From the NCBI GenBank assembly GCA_021373115.1, contig JAJFTI010000006.1:1-64000 (forward strand): a DNA stretch of 64,000 nt. Reading direction: 5' to 3'. Positions 7,108 through 14,753 of the stretch are shown one piece after another. This stretch comes from Eubacteriales bacterium (GTDB taxonomy: Bacteria; Bacillota; Clostridia; Christensenellales; CAG-138). The position numbers and the translations under genes are program-made. How positions within the stretch are numbered: position 1 is the stretch's first letter; each line of letters begins with the position of its first letter. Under the pieces are notes generated by a model, which was not told where the DNA came from, ran no database searches, and was given only the letters and a program-made list of their open reading frames with translations.

Positions 7108-8022
7108 TCAAAGATTCTCGTCCGGCAAAGCATCCTCGTCCGTTCGGTTGGCCTGGTTTGTCATAACCTGTTTCCGCCTGCCGGTCAGTCGAAGAATCCC
7201 ATAGGTTGCCGCGCCAAACAGCGAGATGATGCCGATGTATTGCGCAATCAGCAGCGCGGCATTGACCGATCCGCCCTCTTCACGTTCTTCTCTGCCGCCA
7301 AATGCGCCGTTTTCACCGCCCTGTGGCGGTTGCGCGTCATTCCCGGCAGAAGCCTCCGGAAGCTCGCTTAAATCGGTTGGACGGTCTCCTGCGGAGCCGT
7401 CGAGCGCGATCTCGCCGTTTGGCTGGAAATTCCCATGGGAAAAGCTGGCTGCCTGCAGCGGCGCGGCCAGATAGCTTAAAAACGAAGTGGCAAACAGACT
7501 GTAACCGCCAAACGCGATTAAGGCTGCGAGTACGACGCAAAGCGCAATCTTCGCAACCTTGCTTGCGCTTTTTTTTACGAGTTTTCCGAAGATATACTCC
7601 GCGTGCAGGCCAAGGTGCACGCCCATCAGCAGGATGGCGAATGCGGAGGCAAAATAGTGCAGCGCTTTGAAATTCCCCGCAACGCGCAGCGAGAACACGA
7701 CTTTACTGATGAGCACGCCGGTTACGCCGATGGCAAGAAACGCGAGCAGCAGCAGTGCGTCCACGATATAGCGTGCGCGGACAAGCCCCGGCGTGTTTCT
7801 GGTAAACAGGCGCCTCGTGGCTGCGCCGATCCACTTTGCGTTCACGAGATGATGAATTAAAAATAAGCCGATTAGCGCAAGCCCGCCGATCTCATGAAAC
7901 GCCATGCTGATAACCTGCTTTTTATACATAAGTACGAGCAGTACAAGCATGACCGCATCCAGCAGGAGTTTGAGGATGCGGACCTGCTTCGCGTTCGGAT
8001 GCTGTTTTGATTGCGTTTCCAT
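7108..8022 (-). CDS. DUF4405-type integral membrane protein (possible b-haem)
   Basis: 304 residues. It has a short basic N-terminus, about four membrane segments in the first 180 residues, a hydrophilic Gly/Glu/Pro-rich extracytoplasmic linker (about 200-255) and a last membrane helix (about 258-280). Conserved-looking histidines within helices (FHEIGGLALIGLFLIHHLVNA and ALHYFASAFAILLMGVHLGL) fit DUF4405 proteins, which resemble cytochrome b561-type haem-binding four-helix bundles. Haem binding and electron transfer are inferences. It is monocistronic, ends at the bidirectional terminator and has an AAAGGAG SD 11 bases before ATG 8022. Confidence 0.7.
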   Translation of the reverse strand: METQSKQHPNAKQVRILKLLLDAVMLVLLVLMYKKQVISMAFHEIGGLALIGLFLIHHLVNAKWIGAATRRLFTRNTPGLVRARYIVDALLLLAFLAIGVTGVLISKVVFSLRVAGNFKALHYFASAFAILLMGVHLGLHAEYIFGKLVKKSASKVAKIALCVVLAALIAFGGYSLFATSFLSYLAAPLQAASFSHGNFQPNGEIALDGSAGDRPTDLSELPEASAGNDAQPPQGGENGAFGGREEREEGGSVNAALLIAQYIGIISLFGAATYGILRLTGRRKQVMTNQANRTDEDALPDENL

Positions 8023-8127
8023 ATTTTGAAGCGCTCCTTTAAATTGATGCGTTCAGAATACAGAAGAAATATGGCAGGGCGGATGGAACGAATGCGACAC
8101 TTTTTTGGCAGATCGCGGCATTTTGCG

Positions 8128-8158
8128 CAAAAAACCGCGCTTTCCGGCGCGGTTTTTG
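8128..8158 (-). terminator. Terminator of the MarR-SPT-SDR operon
   Basis: AAAAACCGCGC (8130-8140) pairs with GCGCGGTTTTT (8147-8157). On the minus strand the stem runs into six T residues 17 bases after the SDR stop. Confidence 0.82.
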
Positions 8159-8175
8159 AATCGCTGCTTAATTAT

Positions 8176-8964
8176 TTATTTGTAGATCATACCGACGAGC
8201 GCGTTGGTCCAGCTTACGGGAAGGAACTTTGCCAGCGCGACGAAGATTTTGTACTGCGCGCCGACAGTACGCAGCGCGCGCGGATTCTTCTCATTTGCGG
8301 CGTGAACGATGGCTTTTGCGACCAGTGAAGGGGGCATGCCGTTCTGCTCGTCGTGCTCCATAACGGCGACGGCGTGTTCGAGCGCGCTGCCATAAACATC
8401 CCCGCCCGCGAGGCTTTTCTTCCGCGCTGCGGTAAAGCCGGTTTTCACGTCACCGGGCATAACGGCGCAGACCTTCACACCGAACGGTTTCACCTCGTTG
8501 CGAAGCGAAAACATCAGGGCGTTGGTTGCGGATTTCGTTGCGCTGTAAAACGCCTGAAACGGAATCGCGATCGGCGCGGCAACGGAGCTGACGAGCACGA
8601 TATGCCCTTTCTTCTGTGCGCGCATGCTTGGCAGCACCGCCTGAATGCAGTGCAGCGCGCCAAAGAAATTGACGTTCAGCTGCGCATATGCATCCGATGG
8701 ATCGGTGAATTCCACCGCGCCGGAGATGCCGAAACCCGCGTTGCAGACAAGCAGATCGATCTGCCCCTGCTCGCCGAGCACCTGGGATACCGCGGCGCGT
8801 ATCTGCGGCGCGTCCGTTACGTCCGCCGTGATATGGCGGATGTGATCCGCGTCCGAACCGCCGCGGCTGAGTTCGTAGACCGTGTATCCGTTTTGCGCCA
8901 GCAATTCGGCCGTCGCTTTGCCAATGCCGCTGCTGCCGCCCGTTAGTATACAAACGCGCTTCAT
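8176..8964 (-). CDS. SDR-family reductase, candidate 3-ketosphinganine reductase
   Basis: 262 residues of a classical short-chain dehydrogenase/reductase, with the cofactor motif TGGSSGIG (about 8-15), the NAG motif (LLVCNAGFG) and the catalytic S..YxxxK (VLVSSVAAP then FYSATKSA). The start overlaps the stop of the upstream serine-palmitoyltransferase-like gene by ATGA, so the two proteins are coupled. In sphingolipid synthesis the product of that enzyme, a 3-keto long-chain base, is reduced by exactly this class of SDR. The substrate is inferred from the partner gene; a general oxidoreductase cannot be excluded. Confidence 0.82.
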   Translation of the reverse strand: MKRVCILTGGSSGIGKATAELLAQNGYTVYELSRGGSDADHIRHITADVTDAPQIRAAVSQVLGEQGQIDLLVCNAGFGISGAVEFTDPSDAYAQLNVNFFGALHCIQAVLPSMRAQKKGHIVLVSSVAAPIAIPFQAFYSATKSATNALMFSLRNEVKPFGVKVCAVMPGDVKTGFTAARKKSLAGGDVYGSALEHAVAVMEHDEQNGMPPSLVAKAIVHAANEKNPRALRTVGAQYKIFVALAKFLPVSWTNALVGMIYK

Positions 8965-10142
8965 TTGGCTTCCTCCGTCAGCACGCTTGCCATGATGTCC
9001 ATTGCCTCGTCAAGCAAAGGCTCCTTCAGCGTTGCCATATAGCTCGTGCGGAGCAGGCACTCCGAGGCGGGCGTTGCTGGCGGAAGGACAGGATTGACAT
9101 AAACGCCTGCGTCGTAGAGCATTTTAGCAATGGTCAGCGTCCGAATGGTCTCGTAGGTGTAGATTGGGATAATCGGGATATCCGCCGTGTATTTATGCGG
9201 AATGCCGCGTGCGACGAGACCCGCCCGCGCGTAGCGGCAGAGTTCCTGCAGACGCGCAACACGCTGCGGTTCGCGTTCCAGCACACGCAGTGCCGCGAGC
9301 GCGCAGGCGCAGTTTGCGGGCGTCATAGAGGCGGAGAAGATGAAGGGCCGCGAGCTGTGACGAACGAACTCGGAGGCCTCGTAACTTGCGGCCATGTAGC
9401 CGCCGAGACTGGCAAGCGATTTGCTGAAGGTGCCCATGTAGACATCCACGTCGTCTTCCAGACCGAAATAGCTCGCGGTTCCGCGGCCGCCTTTGCCGAG
9501 AACGCCGAGGCCGTGCGCATCATCCACCATGACCCTGGCGCCGAACTGCTTTGCCAACGCGACGATTTCCGGCAGTTTGGCGATGTCCCCGCCCATGCTG
9601 AAGACGCCGTCCGTTACAATGAGCTTTCCCGCCGAATCGGGAATCTGCTCCAGCGTGTGCCGCAAATGCTCCATATCCGCGTGACGATAGCGAACCATGG
9701 TGCCGAGTGAGAGGCGGCAGCCGTCGTAGATGCTCGCGTGGTTTTCCTTATCGCAGATCACGTAGTCGTTTTTTCCGATCAGCGCGCTGATGATGCCGAG
9801 GTTGCTCTGAAACCCGGTGGAGAAGGTAACGACCGCTTCCTTATTCAGAAAGCGCGCCAGCTCTTGCTCGAGTTCCAGGTGCATGCGGAGCGTACCGTTG
9901 AGAAACCGGGAACCGGAACAGCCGGAACCGTACGTTTCCAGTGCTTTTACGCCCGCCTCGACCACCTCGGGGTGAATGGTCAGTCCGAGATAGTTGTTGG
10001 AACCAAGCATGATGCGGCGTTTGCCCTCCATTTTGACCTCAACGTCCTGCCGCGATTCCAGCGCGTGGAAGTAGGGATAGATGCCCGCTTCGCGCGTTTC
10101 CTTGACCGCGGTCATTCGGCCGCACTTTTCAAACAGATCCAT
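8961..10142 (-). CDS. Serine palmitoyltransferase-like alpha-oxoamine synthase
   Basis: 393 residues, fold-type I PLP enzyme. It would condense an amino acid (serine or a relative) with an acyl-thioester and release CO2. The sequence follows bacterial serine palmitoyltransferases closely: MLGSNNYLGLT, YGSGCSGSRFLNGTL, TFSTGFQSNLG, VDDAHGLGVLG and the PLP-lysine motif GTFSKSLASLGG, with FSASMTPAN afterwards. 8-amino-7-oxononanoate synthase or glycine C-acetyltransferase are the alternatives, but the GSRFLNGTL and FQSNLG blocks favour the sphingolipid branch. No other biotin genes are nearby. It is followed with a 4-base overlap by a ketoreductase-like SDR and preceded by a MarR regulator 90 bases upstream. 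Confidence 0.82.
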   Translation of the reverse strand: MDLFEKCGRMTAVKETREAGIYPYFHALESRQDVEVKMEGKRRIMLGSNNYLGLTIHPEVVEAGVKALETYGSGCSGSRFLNGTLRMHLELEQELARFLNKEAVVTFSTGFQSNLGIISALIGKNDYVICDKENHASIYDGCRLSLGTMVRYRHADMEHLRHTLEQIPDSAGKLIVTDGVFSMGGDIAKLPEIVALAKQFGARVMVDDAHGLGVLGKGGRGTASYFGLEDDVDVYMGTFSKSLASLGGYMAASYEASEFVRHSSRPFIFSASMTPANCACALAALRVLEREPQRVARLQELCRYARAGLVARGIPHKYTADIPIIPIYTYETIRTLTIAKMLYDAGVYVNPVLPPATPASECLLRTSYMATLKEPLLDEAMDIMASVLTEEAK

Positions 10143-10232
10143 GGAACGAGTACCCCCAATTCGATTCTTGCTTGTTCGTTTTCCCGTCGTGGGAGGGATG
10201 GCAGACCCGCGTGAACAAAGCCGCGCGGACGG

Positions 10233-10685
10233 TCAGGCCTTCGCGGCCAGGTGCTGATTCAACTTGCCAAAGAGCTTGCCGAGCAGAAGGATTTCCGCTT
10301 CGGTAAACGAAGCGAGCGCAAAGGAGACCGCGCTCTTCATATCCGGCAGCTGGCGCCCGTAGTAGTCGAGGAACTTTTTCGTGACGCAAAGATGCGCTTC
10401 GCGGTGGTCCTCGTCGCTTGAAATACGTTCCAGATACCCTTTGGCAACGAGCGAGGTTACTTTATAGGAAGCGTTTGGCTGAGAAATACCGATGAAATCC
10501 GCAAATTCACCGATGGTTGGATGATCGAGCAGATAGATTACCTCCGCGGAGAACGCTTCCGTCGCGCTGAGGCTGCCCGCCTTTTCACGCAGCTGCCCAA
10601 AGAGGTTGCGGTAATGCGAAAGCCGGAGATTGCGGTAAAGATCCGATACCGCTTCCAGAAGCCCGGACATGCCCAAACGGATCAC
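10233..10685 (-). CDS. MarR-family transcriptional regulator
   Basis: 150 residues if the GTG at 10685 is used. A TTG at 10676 and an ATG at 10670 are also possible, and the SD-like GGAAGGTGATC just upstream fits the TTG best. The winged helix lies at about 50-115 (TIGEFADFIGISQPNASYKV, then SDEDHREAHLCVT, a typical MarR wing). It heads the SPT/SDR operon. The AT-rich, partly palindromic sequence around its promoter -10 (10708-10737) is a plausible autoregulatory site, suggesting control of the lipid genes by a small ligand or stress signal. Confidence 0.87.
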   Translation of the reverse strand: MIRLGMSGLLEAVSDLYRNLRLSHYRNLFGQLREKAGSLSATEAFSAEVIYLLDHPTIGEFADFIGISQPNASYKVTSLVAKGYLERISSDEDHREAHLCVTKKFLDYYGRQLPDMKSAVSFALASFTEAEILLLGKLFGKLNQHLAAKA

Positions 10686-10731
10686 CTTCCTTCTGAAAAA
10701 TTACGGCAAAAATACTTAAATATTTTTATGT

Positions 10732-10760
10732 ATTTTACCAGACGAGGCGGACAGTGTCAA
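10732..10760 (-). promoter_or_regulatory. Promoter of the MarR-SPT-SDR operon
   Basis: TTGACA (10760-10755), 17-base spacer, TAAAAT (10737-10732) on the minus strand. The initiation region just downstream contains AATAC and GTATT arms around an A/T core that could bind MarR. Confidence 0.82.
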
Positions 10761-10779
10761 GCAAGAGTGTATTAACAGT

Positions 10780-10823
10780 ACAAAATAAAGCCCGCTTATC
10801 GATGGCAGACATCGCAAGCGGGC
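10780..10823 (-). terminator. Terminator of the cyclophilin gene
   Basis: GCCCGCTTGCGATG pairs with CATCGATAAGCGGGC (one bulged base) across a TCTGC loop, followed by TTTATTTT on the minus strand. Confidence 0.82.
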
Positions 10824-10850
10824 GCAGATTGTTATGGCTGAAGGGTGGAT

Positions 10851-11402
10851 TTAATCCGGAATAATCTCCGGCTCGCCGAGATCCTGACCGAAGGTTTCGA
10901 CGCGGATGCTCTTGACCTTCTGTTCGACGACGGGTTTGTTGTTGATGCCGGTCACGCAGTTGGCAATCGCGTCCACCGCTTCCATGCCTTCAACGACCAT
11001 ACCGAATGCGGCATAGTCCTTATCCAGATATTTCGCGTCGCCATGCAGAATAAAGAACTGACTGCCCGCCGTGTCGTATGCTTCGGGCGGGTTATACGGG
11101 TTTCCCTGGCGCGCCATGCTGACCACGCCGCGCTCGTGGGACAGGGGATTGGGGTGTTTGTTGTTGGCAAACTCGCCTTTAATGCGATAGCCGGGGCCGC
11201 CAAGGCCGGTACCTTTCGGATCCCCGCCCTGAATGACGAACTGCCGGATAACGCGGTGGAACACCGTCCCGTCGTAAAACCCCTTGTTGGCAAGGGAGAC
11301 AAAATTCCGCACCGTGTTCGGGGCGATGTCGAAATACAATTCGAGCTTAATGATACTTCCGGTTTGCATTTCAATGGTGGCAACGGGTACTTTGGTAATC
11401 AA
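10851..11402 (-). CDS. Cyclophilin-type peptidyl-prolyl isomerase
   Basis: 183 residues from TTG 11402. GGAGG lies 7 bases upstream; frames further upstream encode nothing like the family and start before the likely promoter. The cyclophilin core is intact: GSIIKLELYFDIAPNTVRNF, FYDGTVFHRVI (active-site arginine in FHRV), FVIQGGDP, and SQFFILHGDAKYLD, where the usual tryptophan region is replaced by KYLDKDYAAFG. There is no signal peptide, so it is predicted cytoplasmic and should speed proline cis-trans isomerisation during folding. A weak promoter (AGTCAA at 11492-11497 as the -35 complement) may drive it. Confidence 0.92.
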   Translation of the reverse strand: MITKVPVATIEMQTGSIIKLELYFDIAPNTVRNFVSLANKGFYDGTVFHRVIRQFVIQGGDPKGTGLGGPGYRIKGEFANNKHPNPLSHERGVVSMARQGNPYNPPEAYDTAGSQFFILHGDAKYLDKDYAAFGMVVEGMEAVDAIANCVTGINNKPVVEQKVKSIRVETFGQDLGEPEIIPD

Positions 11403-11577
11403 ATGTTCATCCTCCGGATATAAGAAAAATACGCATGCGCGGCGCGGGGTACGGCGCCCAACGCTCCTATTTTCGTTGATTCCGGCGCGAAAGTCAATGA
11501 ACGATTTGTTATATTTATAGGAACGTTTTTTCAGCGTTCCGTTTCTGAAAAAATCGGCGGTGACCACGCGAAAGCAA

Positions 11578-11638
11578 TTGAAGTGCCCGGATTTATGGTA
11601 CAATAAAAAAGCATCTTGCGGCGAATACTGCGCCGCAA
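11578..11638 (+). promoter_or_regulatory. Probable promoter and leader hairpin of aldo/keto reductase
   Basis: The -10 TACAAT (11599-11604) has a poorly spaced TTGAAG upstream (15 bases). In the leader, TTGCGGCG (11616-11623) and CGCCGCAA (11631-11638) form a perfect 8-bp stem with a 7-base loop and no T tail, ending about 14 bases before the SD. Confidence 0.45.
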
Positions 11639-11665
11639 ATGATAAAACCGACCAGGAGGCGTGCT

Positions 11666-12667
11666 ATGGCGTATATGGCAAGCGAAACGCGATATGAGGG
11701 AATGTCCTACCGCCGTTGCGGGGAAAGCGGGCTAAAACTCCCGCTGCTCTCGCTGGGACTCTGGCATAACTTTGGCGCCGGAGATGATTACGAAACGATG
11801 AAGCGTATGTGCCTGACCGCCTTCGACCAGGGCGTTACGCATTTTGACGCCGCGAATAATTACGGTCCGCCCGCGGGCAGCGCGGAGGAAAACCTGGGTC
11901 GTATTCTGCGCGGGGAGCTTGCCGCTTATCGGGACGAGATCGTCGTGAGCACCAAGGCGGGCTACTCTATGTGGCCGGGGCCTTACGGGGACCATGGAAG
12001 CCGGAAATATATGCTTGCGAGTCTCGACCAGAGCCTCAAGCGCCTGGGGCTGCCGTATGTGGATATCTTCTACCACCATCGCATGGATCCGGAAACTCCG
12101 CTGGAGGAAAGCATGCTTGCGCTGGAAGCGGCGGTGCGCAGCGGGCGGGCGCTTTATGCGGGAATTTCCAACTACGACGCGAAAACCGCGCTGCGCGCGG
12201 CGGCGATTCTGCGCGAACTGCGTTGCCCGTTTGTACTCGACCAGGTGCGGTATTCCATCTTTGACCGGCATATTGAACCGGACGGGCTGGAGCAGGCGGC
12301 GCGCGAGGGCGGTTTTGGCCTCATCGCGTTCAGCCCGCTGGCGCAGGGCATGCTGACGGACCGCTACCTCAACGGCGTACCGCAGGACAGCCGGATCGGC
12401 AAGGGCGGTCCGTTTCTGAAACGGGAACAGCTAACCGAAGAACGGCTCGGCCAAATCCGCGCGCTCAATGTGCTGGCGCAGGAGCGTGGACAGACGCTTT
12501 CCGAACTTGCGCTGAGCTGGGTTTTGCGCAGCGGCGCCGTAACCAGCGTTCTGATTGGCGCTTCATCCCCGGAGCAGATTCTTCAAAACCTCGGTATTTT
12601 GGCTGCGCCCGCGTTTTCGGCGGAAGAGCTGCTTCGCATCGACGCAATCACCGGCACGATCGCGTGA
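11666..12667 (+). CDS. Aldo/keto reductase, glyceraldehyde-3-phosphate reductase-like
   Basis: 333 residues, NADPH-dependent (beta/alpha)8 reductase. The catalytic tetrad is recognisable: D in HFDAANNYGP with Y, K in STKAGYSMWPG, and H in YHHRMDPETP. The cofactor region GASSPEQILQNL is at the C-terminus. The MWPGPYGDHGSRKYMLAS block matches the YghZ/GpR subgroup (AKR14-like), which reduces small aldehydes such as L-glyceraldehyde 3-phosphate or methylglyoxal. ATG 11666 is preceded by AGGAGG. It lies 34 bases upstream of a WYL regulator on the same strand, possibly in one operon. Confidence 0.88.
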   Translation: MAYMASETRYEGMSYRRCGESGLKLPLLSLGLWHNFGAGDDYETMKRMCLTAFDQGVTHFDAANNYGPPAGSAEENLGRILRGELAAYRDEIVVSTKAGYSMWPGPYGDHGSRKYMLASLDQSLKRLGLPYVDIFYHHRMDPETPLEESMLALEAAVRSGRALYAGISNYDAKTALRAAAILRELRCPFVLDQVRYSIFDRHIEPDGLEQAAREGGFGLIAFSPLAQGMLTDRYLNGVPQDSRIGKGGPFLKREQLTEERLGQIRALNVLAQERGQTLSELALSWVLRSGAVTSVLIGASSPEQILQNLGILAAPAFSAEELLRIDAITGTIA

Positions 12668-12701
12668 ACGCACAGCGCTGCTTGCCGGAGGCGATGCCAC
12701 C

Positions 12702-13706
12702 ATGTCGGATACGCGGGCGCGGCTGATGCGGATTCGCGCATACCTGTTAGAGAATACGGACGCGCGGCATCCCGTTTCGCTGCGGGAGCTCTGCGCGGGG
12801 CTCGAACGCGCGGGAATCGAGTCGGATGCGCGCGCAGTACGCCGGGATTTGGCCGCGCTGCAGGAAAACGGGTTGGACGTCCGTTCACGCAGAGGGGAAG
12901 GCAAAGAATTCTTCACGGGGGAACGCACCTTTGAGGTCGCCGAGCTTCGCCTGCTGATGGATATGGTTCGCGCAAGCCGCTTTCTTTCACAGGCACGTAC
13001 GGAATCGCTGCTGAAGAAACTGGCCGGGTTATCCGGCAAACACGAACGGACGCTGCTTGCGGCACCGGGCGGCGGACAGGATTCCCTGCAGGCGGGAAAT
13101 GAGGACGCGTTTCGCAACATTGAGCGAATCCTGTCGGCACAGCAGGGCGGAAAGAAGGTATCGTTCGTTTACTGTGAGTATTCGACGAAGAAGGTGCTGC
13201 TTCCGCGGCGGGACGGGCAGGCATACGTTGTTAATCCCTGCATGCTGCTCTATGCGGAGGATCGGTATTACCTGATTGCCGATCACCCCGCGCACGAGGG
13301 ACTTGCGCATTACCGCCTGGATAAAATGAAGCGGCTTACCATGCTGGCGGAAAACGCCGCGCCGCAGGATGCCTCGTTTGATCCGGCCGCGTATGCGCGC
13401 AGCCTGTTTTCCATGTATCCTTCCGAACAGCGCTGGGTTCGGCTCTCATTTGACCGCGCGCTGATCGGGGCGATGATCGATCGATTCGGCTCAAATGTAC
13501 CGATGGAGCAAACGGACGAGCGGAGCTGCTCGCTCTATGCGCCGGTGCGCGTGGGAGCGCCGTTTTTCGGTTGGGTTTTTCAGTTTTGCGGCGGAGTTCG
13601 AATCCTCGCGCCACAAGACGTGCGCGAACGGATGCTGCTCATGCTTGAAGCCGCGCGGCCTTGCGTTGGCGCCTGGCCGGACGAACCGGCGAAGAATCAA
13701 ATTTAA
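12702..13706 (+). CDS. WYL-domain transcriptional regulator (DeoR/YafY-like)
   Basis: 334 residues. An N-terminal winged helix (about 5-65: TDARHPVSLRELCAGLERAG, then RAVRRDLAALQENGLDV) is followed by a linker and a WYL domain (about 150-230) with VVNPCMLLYAEDRYYLIAD and AHYRLDKMKRL, and a C-terminal WCX-like segment. WYL domains sense ligands such as nucleic acids in related regulators; the ligand here is unknown. ATG 12702 follows CCGGAGG at 12685-12691. It may control the neighbouring aldo/keto reductase. Confidence 0.87.
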   Translation: MSDTRARLMRIRAYLLENTDARHPVSLRELCAGLERAGIESDARAVRRDLAALQENGLDVRSRRGEGKEFFTGERTFEVAELRLLMDMVRASRFLSQARTESLLKKLAGLSGKHERTLLAAPGGGQDSLQAGNEDAFRNIERILSAQQGGKKVSFVYCEYSTKKVLLPRRDGQAYVVNPCMLLYAEDRYYLIADHPAHEGLAHYRLDKMKRLTMLAENAAPQDASFDPAAYARSLFSMYPSEQRWVRLSFDRALIGAMIDRFGSNVPMEQTDERSCSLYAPVRVGAPFFGWVFQFCGGVRILAPQDVRERMLLMLEAARPCVGAWPDEPAKNQI

Positions 13707-13726
13707 AATCCGGAGGATGATCCGAC

Positions 13727-14191
13727 GTGTTTCATATAGTGCTGGTTGAACCGGAAATTCCGCAGAACACCGGAAATATAGCCCGAACTTGCGCCGTTAC
13801 GGGAGCGAGCCTCCATCTTGTCCGCCCGCTCGGCTTTTCGCTGGACGATAAGCAGCTCAAGCGCGCGGGGCTGGACTACTGGAACGAGCTCGACGTTTCG
13901 TATTACGACAGCTTTGCCGAAGTGGAACAAAAGCATCCGGACGCGCGCTTTTTTTTACTTTCGACACACGCGAGGCGCAGCTACGCACAAGCGCGGTACC
14001 GGGACGGGGATTTTCTCGTCTTTGGAAAGGAAACGGCGGGGCTCGGCAACGCGCTGCTTACGCGAAGGAGTGAGGATGCGGTTCGTATTCCCATGCGGGA
14101 GGGGCTGCGGTCGCTGAACCTGAGCAACTCCGTTGCGCTTGTTCTCTACGAGGCGCTGCGCCAAACCGGTTTTCCGGGACTGACGGTGTAA
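13727..14191 (+). CDS. trmL: tRNA (cytidine/uridine-2'-O-)-methyltransferase TrmL
   Basis: 154 residues, the usual TrmL length, with no extra N-terminal domain. The SpoU/SPOUT knot motifs are present: VEPEIPQNTGNIARTC at the N-terminus, FGKETAGL in the middle and IPMREGLRSLNLSNSVALV at the C-terminus. The enzyme methylates the ribose of the wobble base 34 in tRNA-Leu isoacceptors in characterised cases. The start is GTG 13727 with GGAGGATG upstream, 20 bases after the WYL gene. Confidence 0.94.
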   Translation: MFHIVLVEPEIPQNTGNIARTCAVTGASLHLVRPLGFSLDDKQLKRAGLDYWNELDVSYYDSFAEVEQKHPDARFFLLSTHARRSYAQARYRDGDFLVFGKETAGLGNALLTRRSEDAVRIPMREGLRSLNLSNSVALVLYEALRQTGFPGLTV

Positions 14192-14282
14192 CTACGAATG
14201 CCGCGGCGGACGGCGGGCGCTGCGCCGGTGGTTGCGTACCCGGAAAATCCGGTGAAAAGGCTCGTTTCATGGAAAATAAGGC

Positions 14283-14311
14283 TTGCGCGACAGGAATGCG
14301 CGTGGTAATAT
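14283..14311 (+). promoter_or_regulatory. Promoter of rpmB
   Basis: TTGCGC, 17-base spacer, TAATAT, with AAGGAGGTGG about 20 bases later ahead of ATG 14351. Confidence 0.72.
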
Positions 14312-14350
14312 AGTTCTGTTCGATTTTTAGCAAGGAGGTGGACTACTCGC

Positions 14351-14542
14351 ATGGGTAAGTACTGTGAAGTCTGCAAAAAGGGTGTCATGTCCGGCAATCT
14401 GGTCAGCCACTCCAACCGTAAGACCAAACGCGGCTGGGCGCCGAACATCCAAAGCGTGCATGTCGTCGTGGACGGGAAGCCGGACAAGATGAATGTTTGC
14501 ACGCGGTGCCTCCGTTCCGGCAAGGTGAACCGCAGCATCTAA
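14351..14542 (+). CDS. rpmB: 50S ribosomal protein L28 (zinc-binding form)
   Basis: 63 residues with CEVCKKG at the N-terminus and CTRCLRSG at the C-terminus, giving two CxxC pairs of the zinc-containing L28 type. SHSNRKTKRGWAPNIQ is a family hallmark. It has its own promoter and terminator, and AAGGAGG lies before ATG. Confidence 0.96.
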   Translation: MGKYCEVCKKGVMSGNLVSHSNRKTKRGWAPNIQSVHVVVDGKPDKMNVCTRCLRSGKVNRSI

Positions 14543-14572
14543 GCTGATTACAGCGAATTGCAGCAAAGACAT

Positions 14573-14620
14573 AACCTCTTTTTAAGCGGATTGCCTGCTT
14601 GAAAAGGGGTTTCTCTTTTT
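14573..14620 (+). terminator. Terminator of rpmB
   Basis: AACC.CTTTTTAAGC pairs imperfectly with GCTTGAAAAGGGGTT, followed by TCTCTTTTT. Confidence 0.75.
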
Positions 14621-14676
14621 CCGGCTGGCGTTGGTTGCTGCTATCCGCGCTCTTCTCTGCGTGCGCCATGCCACAG

Positions 14677-14705
14677 TTGCGAAAACTTGCAATTTTCGTT
14701 ATAAT
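14677..14705 (+). promoter_or_regulatory. Promoter of the GT39 / LRR / NAGPA group
   Basis: TTGCGA, 17-base spacer, TATAAT, about 49 bases before ATG 14754. The next two genes follow with overlap or a short gap, so one transcript is likely. Confidence 0.78.
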
Positions 14706-14753
14706 ATCTAATTATGCCGTGATTCAATTCGGCGCAACGGGAGGCAGGAAAAA

